Source of the DNA: Candidatus Hadarchaeales archaeon
GTDB lineage: Archaea > Hadarchaeota > Hadarchaeia > Hadarchaeales > WYZ-LMO6
Length of the DNA: 64,000 nucleotides
Direction of reading: 5' to 3'
Assembly (NCBI GenBank): GCA_038736355.1
Contig: JAVYML010000003.1
Location: 86,093 to 150,092, forward strand
Under the pieces are notes generated by a model that was not told where the DNA came from, searched no databases, and was given only the letters and a program-made list of their open reading frames with translations. Shown one piece after another: positions 7,589-15,258 of the stretch (position 1 is the stretch's first letter; each line of letters opens with the position of its first letter). Made by a program: the position numbers and the translations under genes.

Positions 7589-9091
7589 GGGACTGAAGAC
7601 GATTACTCTTGCTTCGAACTTCCGCTTGGGTATCTCGAAGCGATAGGAAAGGGGTACCCTGGCATGGACTCCCGGAAGGAGGAGAGTGGGATAGGGATGA
7701 TCCACGATTTCCTCCACGGGTTCCCTTTCCAGGATTACCTCCGTTCTCCACTGGGCCCACCATATCCTCACTCCCAAGAAGGGTAAGGGGATGGGGGTAG
7801 CAGAGGAAAGTCCACAAAGACCCAGAGGATCCTCACGCTGGAATCTCACCCCTTTTATTTCCAACTCTCTGAAGACGGAGAGCTTTGGATCTTCCTTCGA
7901 AGGGAAGTTCAGGAGATCGCCCACAGGGAGGGGAGCGGCTATCCTTTCGAACTCCTCCACGGCCCCTCTTAGCAGCAAGAGAAGCGACCGATCTTCTCGG
8001 TTTTCTTCAAAACTTTCCCCAGCGAGGAGGGAAAGACATTCTTCGAGGGAAAGCGTGGAACAGTTCTCCCCCTCCTTTTCTTCCAGACGGAGGAGGGATT
8101 TCAATTCCGTGAGTTTCCAGTGAAGTTCCGGCAAGAAGGAATCTGAAAGCATCCTCACGAGGGGATCCTCCGATCCTTCTACCATTGATTGGAGTTCTTT
8201 CCACTTCCCTTCCAAATCCTCCAGTTTTTCCATCACTTTTTTCCCTTCCACAGGTATCGAATTCCCAAGATTTTTCTTCAGTTCTAGGTAGAGGTGTTCC
8301 ACACCGTCCCTCATCGTACGGAGGTGGAGTAGAACTTCCCTCCTCGAGGCCAGAGAGGGAAAAGAATGAAGGGGGAAATAACAAGAGCCAAAGGACTTCA
8401 GCTCATGGGCGGACCAGGCAGCCAAGAAGCTTTTTTCGACGAAGGAGGGGGAAAGCTCTATCCTTCCCGAAAGGACCTGCGGCCAGGCATACAGATATTG
8501 AGTAACCCCCCACAGCCCTTCCATTTCTCCCAGATGCTCCAAGAAAAAACAGGCCCTTTCCTGCAAGAGGAAGAACCTTGAGTCCACGAAAACTTCCAAT
8601 TCCTCGAGGGGGAGGAGGAGGGAGGAAGAACGGTCGGGGGAAGTGACGGAAAGGATGCTCGCTGGCATCCTCACCTTCAGAAGACAGAATCCGTTTTCTA
8701 GGGGTGAGAGGGTAAAGTCAACCTCCTTTCCTCCCAAAAAGAGAAGGCGTTCGTCGGTATGCGAGTAAAGGGGAGGAAGGGAGGGAAGGAAGGAAAGGAA
8801 GAGGGTTTCGGCGAGATTTTCCACGGCTTCCTTTCTCCTCTCTCCCGTCCCATAGGAAGTTTCCCTTCCCACCTCCCACAGGGCCTGATAGGTGGCATAC
8901 CTGCACAGGTCCTCTAGGTCCTTTCTCACATTGGTACCCGCCACCAAGAGTTCGAGGAGGGAAACCTCCTGTAGGGAGAAGGAGGACCTGAGGTGTTCCA
9001 GTCTCAAAACTTGGAGGGAAAGGGTGAGGGAGAGAAAGAGGAGCAGGAGGGCGGAAGCGGTGAGGGGAAAGAAGCCCTTCAGGGGGACCAC
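7565..9091 (-). CDS. Large N-terminally anchored extracytoplasmic protein
   Basis: A 508-residue protein with one hydrophobic segment at residues 10-27 and a long hydrophilic remainder, so it is probably anchored with its bulk outside. A central helical part (about 270-350) is rich in Glu, Lys and Leu; the C-terminal 100 residues look beta-rich. I find no enzyme motif. The GTG start at 9091 lies 13 bases inside the preceding gene, and it is the last and largest gene of the six-gene minus-strand run. Similar big anchored proteins end archaeal pilin-like gene sets, but the family is not identified here. Confidence 0.75.
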   Translation of the reverse strand: MVPLKGFFPLTASALLLLFLSLTLSLQVLRLEHLRSSFSLQEVSLLELLVAGTNVRKDLEDLCRYATYQALWEVGRETSYGTGERRKEAVENLAETLFLSFLPSLPPLYSHTDERLLFLGGKEVDFTLSPLENGFCLLKVRMPASILSVTSPDRSSSLLLPLEELEVFVDSRFFLLQERACFFLEHLGEMEGLWGVTQYLYAWPQVLSGRIELSPSFVEKSFLAAWSAHELKSFGSCYFPLHSFPSLASRREVLLHLRTMRDGVEHLYLELKKNLGNSIPVEGKKVMEKLEDLEGKWKELQSMVEGSEDPLVRMLSDSFLPELHWKLTELKSLLRLEEKEGENCSTLSLEECLSLLAGESFEENREDRSLLLLLRGAVEEFERIAAPLPVGDLLNFPSKEDPKLSVFRELEIKGVRFQREDPLGLCGLSSATPIPLPFLGVRIWWAQWRTEVILEREPVEEIVDHPYPTLLLPGVHARVPLSYRFEIPKRKFEARVIVFSPLPFSVFS

Positions 9092-9540
9092 AGCTCCAGT
9101 CTCATTTCCACCCTACCCACTTCTGGAGGGGGAAGGGTGCGGTGGAGGAGGGTTGAATAGACCCTTTTTCCCCTTCTCTTCGAGGTGGAAAGTTCCAACA
9201 AAACAGTCCGTTGGTGGGGTCTCAGGACTTCTACCCTCAAAACACAGGCCCATTTCCCTTCACACAGTTTCCTCAGGGAATTCTCGAGTCTTTTCCCCAC
9301 TTCTTCCTCTCCCACCACGGCTTCTTCCGTCAACATCCCCAACAGGGGTTTGTATCTCCATCCTCCCTTCACTTCCAGTGAGTCGAGGGTGATGGACTGA
9401 AGGGCGAGTGCTAGGTGGGAGCCAAAGGAGGAAGCCACCCTCTCCTCCCGGATGGGTGGAGAGGAGTGGAGGTAAAGACAGGCAGCGGAGACGAGGAGGG
9501 AGAAGAGCATAAGGTCCAAGATGGAGGTCATTCCCTTCAT
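9079..9540 (-). CDS. Anchored pilin-like protein of unknown function
   Basis: A 153-residue protein starting at the ATG at 9540, which overlaps the preceding stop (TGATG). It begins MKGMTSILDLMLFSLLVS, a short basic N terminus followed by one membrane segment (residues 7-23), then about 130 soluble residues with two cysteines (LCEGKWACVL). The open frame continues far upstream, but that part is antisense-like shadow of its neighbours. The layout (anchor plus small outer domain) repeats in the other members of the operon. No known domain recognised. Confidence 0.75.
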   Translation of the reverse strand: MKGMTSILDLMLFSLLVSAACLYLHSSPPIREERVASSFGSHLALALQSITLDSLEVKGGWRYKPLLGMLTEEAVVGEEEVGKRLENSLRKLCEGKWACVLRVEVLRPHQRTVLLELSTSKRRGKRVYSTLLHRTLPPPEVGRVEMRLELWSP

Positions 9541-9851
9541 CACCAAGCCCCCACTTCCACCAGGAAGGAAGAGAAACCCCTTTTCAGGGCCGTAGGGAGC
9601 ATCACGGTTTTGAACCTTGGCGGTTTTTCTTTCCCTCCTACTCTCCCTTCGTTCCCCCAGATTTCTATTCCTTCCAAGTTTTCTGGTAGTTCCAAGAGAC
9701 CGGGTTCTTTCCAGAGGAGGTGGAGGACCCTCTCGGTTTTCCTCACCTCTTCCTCCAAATCGTCCCCCTTGTTTTGCAGGAAGGAAAAAAGGGAATGGAG
9801 AAAGGAGGAGAGCAAAAGGAGCACCACCAACCAAGCACAGAGCTCTTCCAT
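9540..9851 (-). CDS. Small anchored protein of unknown function
   Basis: A 103-residue protein with an N-terminal hydrophobic segment (MEELCAWLVVLLLLSS) directly after the start, followed by a hydrophilic, partly helical body with several prolines and glycines. The stop overlaps the next start by one base and the previous gene ends 3 bases upstream, so translation is coupled. I recognise no family. The very short pre-membrane part resembles minor pilin-like proteins without an obvious prepilin cleavage site. Confidence 0.68.
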   Translation of the reverse strand: MEELCAWLVVLLLLSSFLHSLFSFLQNKGDDLEEEVRKTERVLHLLWKEPGLLELPENLEGIEIWGNEGRVGGKEKPPRFKTVMLPTALKRGFSSFLVEVGAW

Positions 9852-9854
9852 TTC

Positions 9855-10256
9855 CTACCTCCTTTCGAGGATGAGGGAGTTCTCCCGTTTGATCACCGCG
9901 AAGAGACAGGGATTCGAGAAGGCTTCTTCGAAGGATCCGTTCTCTATCGGTAGGGGGAGGAGGGAAGAAAGGAGAAGCTTTCCTCCAGACCAAATTTCCA
10001 ACAACTGTTTTCCATTGCTCATCCTGCCCTTGAGCTTCAGCTCCTCTTTTATGGGAAGGAGTATTTCCACCCTTCCCTCTCCCGGTAGAAGGGATACCAT
10101 CTCCAGGACCCCCATCATACCCTGGGCTATCCCAACCGCTTCCTCGGTTTTTTCCCTCTCTAGGACGGAGGAGAGGTTTAAGCAGAAGGTGAAGAGGAGC
10201 ATGGAAGCCAGAGCGGCTGCAGTTCTGGAGGAGAGGAAGAGGAATAATCCTCCCAT
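9855..10256 (-). CDS. Small anchored protein of unknown function
   Basis: A 133-residue protein with a membrane segment at about residues 12-28 (TAAALASMLLFTFCLNL), followed by a hydrophilic domain that begins with a charged helix. GGAGAAAGGAA lies about 15 bases before the ATG at 10256. It is the third gene of the minus-strand run, 24 bases after the previous stop. No motif allows a function; size and topology match its neighbours in the operon. Confidence 0.72.
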   Translation of the reverse strand: MGGLFLFLSSRTAAALASMLLFTFCLNLSSVLEREKTEEAVGIAQGMMGVLEMVSLLPGEGRVEILLPIKEELKLKGRMSNGKQLLEIWSGGKLLLSSLLPLPIENGSFEEAFSNPCLFAVIKRENSLILERR

Positions 10257-10280
10257 CCCTTTGCTTGGTTCCTTTCTCCT

Positions 10281-10658
10281 TTAAGAGCGGGAAAGGGGGA
10301 ACACGAAGATCTTGGGCCCTTCCCGCAATTTCAGCAAGTATCTTCCTTCCCTCAAAGAGCAGTGGGGGAAAAGGGGAAGGGCGGGTATTCCTTCCCCGAT
10401 CTTCTCTCCCCTCAGCCACAGCTCTATCTTTTCTCCCAAGAGGAGCTCACCCCTTCCAAGCTCGAGCTCTACTTCCCTCTCGCTACCGATGGAAGAGAGG
10501 GCTAGAGCCTTCACCTCTTGGAGAAAAAGTTCTAGGGCTAACCTTGCCCTTTCCCTTTCTTCCCTTTCTCCCATCCTTTCCATCCAGGCCAGTCCCAGGG
10601 AGAGGGTGGAGAGGGCGAGAAAGAGACTGAGGAGGATTACGACGGGAAAGGATTCCAT
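10281..10658 (-). CDS. Small anchored pilin-like protein
   Basis: A 125-residue protein beginning MESFPVVILLSLFLALSTLS at the ATG at 10658, four bases after the previous stop; a longer reading of the frame runs into the preceding gene and is less likely. One membrane segment, then an Arg/Glu-rich helix (MGEREERERARLALELF) and a beta-rich end. Membrane helix, charged helix and small beta domain together resemble type IV pilin-like subunits, though no prepilin cleavage motif is clear. Second gene of the run. Confidence 0.72.
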   Translation of the reverse strand: MESFPVVILLSLFLALSTLSLGLAWMERMGEREERERARLALELFLQEVKALALSSIGSEREVELELGRGELLLGEKIELWLRGEKIGEGIPALPLFPHCSLREGRYLLKLREGPKIFVFPLSRS

Positions 10659-10662
10659 TTTC

Positions 10663-11037
10663 CTACTCCACCGCCACCTGTCCTTCCCAAGGAAGGTAAC
10701 CATGATGAGTTACCTTTACCCTAGCCAAGTAAGGAGTTCCGCTGGTGGGTAGGCGGAAGGTGTAGGTGTTAGAGGAAGAACCGAGGGTATGGATCTTAGT
10801 ACCTCCCGGATACTTCACTTCCACAGTGGCACCGTTTAGCGGTTGTCCTGTTTCTGCATCGAAAATGCTCACTTGTAAGGATCCCCCACCCTTGTAGGAA
10901 AGTAATACCCTCATGTCTCTCCACATCATCCTTTCGGAGACGTTCACGAACTGGGTCAGGACCCCCATGGAGATAGCCCCTACTGCCAAGGCTATCACGA
11001 GCTTGATGGGTATGTCCATTGCCCCTCTCTCGTCCAT
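10663..11037 (-). CDS. Class III signal peptide protein with CarboxypepD_reg-like domain
   Basis: A 124-residue protein whose N terminus, MDERGAMDIPIKLVIALAVG, looks like an archaeal type IV prepilin signal: short charged part, Arg-Gly, then an acidic residue and Pro ahead of the hydrophobic helix. Cleavage after the Gly by a PibD/FlaK-type peptidase is the inference. Residues 50-124 form an Ig-like, carboxypeptidase-regulatory type domain (FDAETGQPLNGATVEVKYPG). It is first in the six-gene operon, with a TATA box 27 bases before the ATG, so the mRNA is probably leaderless. Confidence 0.75.
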   Translation of the reverse strand: MDERGAMDIPIKLVIALAVGAISMGVLTQFVNVSERMMWRDMRVLLSYKGGGSLQVSIFDAETGQPLNGATVEVKYPGGTKIHTLGSSSNTYTFRLPTSGTPYLARVKVTHHGYLPWEGQVAVE

Positions 11038-11058
11038 CGGAGGGGTTGGGAAGGAGCC

Positions 11059-11068
11059 CCTTTTTAGG
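11059..11068 (-). promoter_or_regulatory. TATA box of the anchored-protein operon
   Basis: On the minus strand the bases read CCTAAAAAGG, centred about 27 bases before the ATG at 11037. That distance puts the transcription start at the start codon itself, in agreement with the absence of a ribosome binding site there. Inferred from spacing and composition only. Confidence 0.5.
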
Positions 11069-11208
11069 GAAGAATTCTACGGTCCTTTCACGGGTTGCGG
11101 CGGCTTCACCTCTCACACCATGGTCTACTCGTGGAAAGACTGTGGGATGGACCTCAACCCAGCATCAGGATTTACGATGAACGTGGATACTGGGTAGCCC
11201 ACCATCCT

Positions 11209-11391
11209 CTATTCCCATTCCTCATAGTCCTCCTCCGCTTCGTAGGTTTCCTCGCAATCAGGGCAAACACCGAGTTCTCTTATCGTAGGGTCCCTGTTGG
11301 CGCATCCGGGACAGTAGGTCTTGCCACACTCCCAGCACCTTATGGCTTCCTCCTCCTCCACCTCCTTCCCACAGACCGAGCACCTTGGCAT
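11209..11391 (-). CDS. Small double zinc-ribbon/FYVE-like protein
   Basis: A 60-residue acidic protein with eight cysteines in four CxxC pairs: CSVC, CWEC, CPGC and CPDC. Four pairs would bind two zinc ions, in a cross-brace or a tandem ribbon. The segment CWECGKTYCPGCANRD resembles the treble-clef part of archaeal zinc-finger proteins of unknown role. The C terminus is a run of Glu, Tyr and Asp. It is divergent from the trp operon and shares its upstream region. About 170 bases between it and the anchored-protein operon hold only that operon's promoter. Confidence 0.8.
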   Translation of the reverse strand: MPRCSVCGKEVEEEEAIRCWECGKTYCPGCANRDPTIRELGVCPDCEETYEAEEDYEEWE

Positions 11392-11442
11392 ACCCCACCA
11401 CCTTTAGGGGGGATGATGGGAGAAGAGGCTTATTGAACAAAA

Positions 11443-11470
11443 TTGTACTATAAAGTATTAAAAAGCACAA
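11443..11470 (+). promoter_or_regulatory. trp operon TATA box flanked by an inverted repeat
   Basis: A TATA box ACTATAAAG (11447-11455) lies about 40 bases before the trpE ATG. It is enclosed by TTGTACT (11443-11449) and AGCACAA (11464-11470), inverted copies with one mismatch whose starts are 21 bases (two helix turns) apart. A regulator bound there would cover the promoter. TGTAC recalls the TGTACA TRP boxes of the Methanothermobacter repressor TrpY; no trpY-like gene is in this window, so the link is inference. Confidence 0.5.
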
Positions 11471-11490
11471 TAACCAAAAGGGTGAAGGCG

Positions 11491-12879
11491 ATGGAAACCT
11501 TCATCCTCCGGAGGAAGGGGTGCCTAGACCCTGCTAGGTTCTATCTGGGGATAAGGGGGAAGTCGGAGGCCTCCTTCCTGCTGGAGTCGGCGGAGGGGCC
11601 GGGTGAGCTTGCCAGGTACTCGGTGGTGGGATATGTCCCCCTCCTGCACTTGAGGGTGAAGGGGGAGGAATTTCGGCTGTGGAAGAGGGGAGAGTTGATA
11701 GAGGAAGGAAAGGTGGAAAGGGATCCCTTGGAGCTGGTGAGGGAGAAGATGTTCATAGGCGCCTCCGCGGACATCAGGTACCTGTGTCCGGTGGTGGGCT
11801 ACGTGGGCTACGATTACGTGCGCTCGCAGGTGGAGCTGGACGCCCGCACCGTGGACGACTTGGGCCATCCCGAGCTGGAATTCGTTCTTCCGGAGAGGGT
11901 GGTGGTGTTTGACGGCGTGAAGGATGAGAGGATCTACGCCGTGAACCTTCTGCCCGACGAAGGAAAGGAGGTGGCTGAAAGGGCTCTGAAGGAGTTGACG
12001 ATGGTAAGAGAAAGGGAGCCCGAGGGAGAGATGGGTGCGATAAGGGTAAGGAGCAACGTGAGCAGGAGGGAATTCGAGAGGATGGTAGAAGTGGCTCGCG
12101 ATTACATCCACGGGGGAGACGTCATACAGGTGGTCCTTTCAAGGAGGATGGAGCTGGTGCCCTCTCCCCCTCCCGAAGTTTTCTACTTTCGCCTAAGGGA
12201 GCTGAATCCTTCCCCCTACCTGTTCATGCTCGATTTTCCCGGTCGTACGGTCATAGGCTCGAGTCCGGAGCTCCAGGTGAAGGTGGAGGGAAGGGAAGTG
12301 AGCGTGAGACCGATTGCAGGCACTAGGAGGAGGGGAAAGGGGAAGGAGGATGAAAGGCTGGAGGAAGAGCTCAGGTCGGATGAAAAGGAGAGGGCCGAAC
12401 ATGTGATGCTCGTGGACCTGGCTAGGAACGATGTGGGAAAGGTTTCGGAGTTTGGATCGGTGAAGGTAAGGGAATTCATGAAGGTGGAAAAGTACAGCCA
12501 TGTACAGCATTTGGTCTCGCATGTGACCGGTTGTCTTCGTGAAGGAGTGGATGCCTTGGAAGCCTTTCGCGCCACCTTCCCGGCGGGTACGGTAACGGGG
12601 GCCCCCAAGGTGAGGGCCATGGAAATCATCGAAGAACTGGAACCCACCAGGAGAGGCATCTACGCTGGAGCGGTGGGGGTCTTCGGTCCACCCTCCCAGC
12701 CGGGTGATCCTGGAACGGCCGATTTCGCCATAGCCATACGTACGATGGTAGTGGAGAGGGGGAGGGGATACCTGCAAGTGGGTGCGGGGGTGGTGGCGGA
12801 TTCGAAGGGTTGGAAGGAATACTTGGAGACGAAGAACAAGGGGAGGGCGCTCTTGCTTGCGGCAGGGGTGGAAGCGTGA
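11491..12879 (+). CDS. trpE: Anthranilate synthase component I
   Basis: Converts chorismate to anthranilate using ammonia from TrpG. From the ATG at 11491 the protein is 462 residues; GGTGA lies 6 bases before it, and the extra codons upstream contain the promoter. The tryptophan-binding LLES motif at residues 30-33 suggests feedback inhibition. The chorismate-binding domain shows IAGTRRRG, the DLARNDVGKV segment and AGTVTGAPKVRAMEII. First gene of trpEGDCBAF; its TGA overlaps the GTG of trpG. Confidence 0.97.
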   Translation: METFILRRKGCLDPARFYLGIRGKSEASFLLESAEGPGELARYSVVGYVPLLHLRVKGEEFRLWKRGELIEEGKVERDPLELVREKMFIGASADIRYLCPVVGYVGYDYVRSQVELDARTVDDLGHPELEFVLPERVVVFDGVKDERIYAVNLLPDEGKEVAERALKELTMVREREPEGEMGAIRVRSNVSRREFERMVEVARDYIHGGDVIQVVLSRRMELVPSPPPEVFYFRLRELNPSPYLFMLDFPGRTVIGSSPELQVKVEGREVSVRPIAGTRRRGKGKEDERLEEELRSDEKERAEHVMLVDLARNDVGKVSEFGSVKVREFMKVEKYSHVQHLVSHVTGCLREGVDALEAFRATFPAGTVTGAPKVRAMEIIEELEPTRRGIYAGAVGVFGPPSQPGDPGTADFAIAIRTMVVERGRGYLQVGAGVVADSKGWKEYLETKNKGRALLLAAGVEA

Positions 12880-13451
12880 GGGTCCTCGTGATAGACAACA
12901 TAGATTCCTTCGTTTACAACTTGGTGCAATATCTGGGGGAGCTTGGGGCAGAGCCGGTGGTGCTCACCAATCGTTCCTCCCTGAAGGAAGTGGAGGAAAC
13001 GAAACCCGATGCCATAGTGATCTCTCCTGGACCAAAAACTCCCTCGGAGGCCGGAATTTCCGTAGAGGTTGTGAGGAGATTCAGCGGGAAGATTCCCATC
13101 CTGGGTGTTTGTCTAGGCCACCAAGTGATCGCTTACGCTTTCGGGGGGAGGATAGGAAAGGCCAAGAGAATAGTACATGGGAAGACTTCAAGGATAAGAC
13201 ACGATGGAAGCAGGTTGTTCAAGGGGGTGCCCAATCCCTTCGAAGCCACCCGCTATCATTCGTTGGTGGTTGAGAGGGAGGATTTGCCTGAGGAATTGCT
13301 GGTGTGTTGCGAAACCGAAGATGCGTACAGGGAAATCATGGGCATCAGACACAGGGAGCTTCCCATCTTCGGGTTACAGTTCCATCCCGAATCCATCCTC
13401 ACTCCAGAAGGGAAAAAAATCCTCCAGAATTTTTTGGAGGAAGCGGGATGA
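12876..13451 (+). CDS. trpG: Anthranilate synthase component II (glutaminase)
   Basis: A 191-residue class I glutamine amidotransferase that feeds ammonia to TrpE. It starts at the GTG at 12876 (VRVLVIDNIDSFVYNLV), which overlaps the trpE stop as GTGA; an upstream in-frame ATG lies inside trpE and would add unrelated residues. The catalytic nucleophile is Cys79 in GVCLGHQ, the oxyanion segment is SPGPKTP, and FHPES holds the catalytic His and Glu. The separate, unfused form is the usual one in archaea. Confidence 0.96.
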   Translation: MRVLVIDNIDSFVYNLVQYLGELGAEPVVLTNRSSLKEVEETKPDAIVISPGPKTPSEAGISVEVVRRFSGKIPILGVCLGHQVIAYAFGGRIGKAKRIVHGKTSRIRHDGSRLFKGVPNPFEATRYHSLVVEREDLPEELLVCCETEDAYREIMGIRHRELPIFGLQFHPESILTPEGKKILQNFLEEAG

Positions 13452-14494
13452 ACATCCTGCAGAGGTGTCTGGAGAAGATCCTCCGTTTTTCCCCACTTAC
13501 GGGTGAAGAGGCATCGGAGGTCATGCGATACATGATGTCCGGCGAGGCACCTCCCCTTCAAGTGGCAGCCTTTCTAACGGCCTTGCGCATGAAGGGGGAA
13601 ACGGTGGAGGAACTTACCGCCTTCGCTAAAACGATGAGGGAATTTTCGCTGAAGGTGGAGGTGGGGGGGAAGTTGGTGGACACATGCGGGACGGGAGGGG
13701 ATTCGATAAAGACCTTCAACATAAGTACCACTGCCATGTTCGTGGCGGCAGGAGCGGGGATAACTGTGGCCAAGCATGGCAATCGCTCTGTGACCAGCAA
13801 GGCTGGAAGTGCGGACGTGCTCGAGGCCCTGGGTGCTGTCATAGACCTTCCACCCAAAGAGGTGAAGAGGTGTTTGGAGCAGGTGGGGATAGGTTTCATG
13901 TTTGCACCCGTTTTCCATCCAGCCATGAGATATGTGGCCCCCATAAGGAAAGAGTTGGGTATAAGAACGGTGTTCAACCTTTTGGGACCCCTCACCAATC
14001 CCGCCGGTGCAAAGGCCCATCTCCTGGGAGTGTTCGAACCGGACCTAACGGAGAAAATGGCCTTGGTTTTGAGGGCACTGGGTTGCGAGAGGGCCATGGT
14101 GGTACATGGCATGGATGGGTTGGATGAGTTCTCCACTTTGGGGGAAACCAAGGTTTCGGAGTTGGTGGAGGGGGAAGTGAGGACCTTCAGGATGAGACCG
14201 GAGGACTTGGGTCTGGAGAGGGCGAGGGCAAAGGACTTGGAGGGAGGTGGACCCAAGGAGAATGCTAGGATCCTCCTCAGGGTTTTGGAGGGAGAGAGGG
14301 GTCCCAAGAGGGATATCGTCCTTCTAAACGCCTCGGCCATTCTGGTCGTGGGGGGGAAGGTGGAGAACTTGAAGGAGGGGCTTCAATTGGCTTCGGAGAC
14401 TTTGGATTCCGGTAGGGCGTTGAAGAAACTGGAGGAATTCGTGAAGGCAACGGGTGGGGAGTTGAAGAGGGAAGAGCTGGAGGGGAAGGGATGA
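13448..14494 (+). CDS. trpD: Anthranilate phosphoribosyltransferase
   Basis: Transfers the phosphoribosyl group from PRPP to anthranilate. The protein is 348 residues from the ATG at 13448 (overlap ATGA with trpG). The PRPP loop is DTCGTGGDS, followed by the KHGNRSVTSKAGSADVLEALG signature of the family, whose Lys, His and Asn contact the substrates. The domain order and length are normal. Its stop overlaps the trpC start by 4 bases, keeping the coupled arrangement of the operon. Confidence 0.97.
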   Translation: MNILQRCLEKILRFSPLTGEEASEVMRYMMSGEAPPLQVAAFLTALRMKGETVEELTAFAKTMREFSLKVEVGGKLVDTCGTGGDSIKTFNISTTAMFVAAGAGITVAKHGNRSVTSKAGSADVLEALGAVIDLPPKEVKRCLEQVGIGFMFAPVFHPAMRYVAPIRKELGIRTVFNLLGPLTNPAGAKAHLLGVFEPDLTEKMALVLRALGCERAMVVHGMDGLDEFSTLGETKVSELVEGEVRTFRMRPEDLGLERARAKDLEGGGPKENARILLRVLEGERGPKRDIVLLNASAILVVGGKVENLKEGLQLASETLDSGRALKKLEEFVKATGGELKREELEGKG

Positions 14495-15258
14495 GTTTCC
14501 TGCGAAAGGTGGTGGAGGAGGTAAGGGTGGAAGTGAAGAAGAGGAAGGAGGAAGGGGGAGTGGATGGTCTCTCTCCTCCCAGGAAGAAGCTCAGCTTGAA
14601 GAAAGCCATAAGGCGGACTAGACTGGTCCCCCTCATAGCGGAGTTGAAGAGGTCCTCCCCTTCCTCCGGGAAAATCCGTTCTTTTTCCGATCCCCTCTGG
14701 ATAGGGAGGGAAATGGTGGAGGGTGGGGCCATTGCCCTCTCGGTACTGACGGAAAGCAAATACTTCGAAGGGGATCCCCTTTTCCTGAGGGAACTGAGTG
14801 TTCTGCCCGTTCCCCTCCTCTGTAAGGATTTCGTGGTCGATCCCTATCAGGTGGAGGAGGCCTCCAGACTGGGAGCGGATGCCATTCTCCTCATCGTTAG
14901 GGTATTGGGGAAGGAACTACCTTCCTTCCTCTCCCTGGCGAGGGAAGAAGGGATGGAGGCCTTGGTGGAAGTCACGAACGAGAAGGAACTGGAGGAGGCC
15001 CTCTCGGCAGGTGCTGACCTCATAGGAATCAACAACAGGGACTTGGACACGCTGGAAGTGGATCTCTCGAGAACGGAAAGGTTGGCTCCCCTGATCCCCT
15101 CCAACATCACGGTGGTGAGTGAAAGTGGAATAGGAACTCCGGAGGAGGTGAGGAGGATGCTACGGGCAGGGGCCCATGCGGTGCTGGTGGGAACCTCCCT
15201 CATGAAGGCGGAGAACATCAGGGAGAAGGTGAGGGAACTGGTGGAGGCGATGGGTTGA
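14491..15258 (+). CDS. trpC: Indole-3-glycerol phosphate synthase
   Basis: Closes the indole ring on CdRP. A 255-residue TIM barrel, with AELKRSSPSSGKI at strand 1 (catalytic Glu and Lys), LCKDFVVDPYQV at strand 3 to 4, IGINNRDLDTLEVD near strand 7, and VSESGI plus GTSLMKA at the phosphate site. TrpF is a separate gene at the end of the operon, so this is not the fused form of some bacteria. The start overlaps trpD (ATGA) and the stop overlaps trpB (TTGA). Confidence 0.97.
   Translation: MSFLRKVVEEVRVEVKKRKEEGGVDGLSPPRKKLSLKKAIRRTRLVPLIAELKRSSPSSGKIRSFSDPLWIGREMVEGGAIALSVLTESKYFEGDPLFLRELSVLPVPLLCKDFVVDPYQVEEASRLGADAILLIVRVLGKELPSFLSLAREEGMEALVEVTNEKELEEALSAGADLIGINNRDLDTLEVDLSRTERLAPLIPSNITVVSESGIGTPEEVRRMLRAGAHAVLVGTSLMKAENIREKVRELVEAMG

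Noticed and set aside
9415-10284. A 289-codon plus-strand frame
   Set aside because: Antisense to four coupled minus-strand genes with membrane helices; Ser/Arg/Pro-rich without structure.
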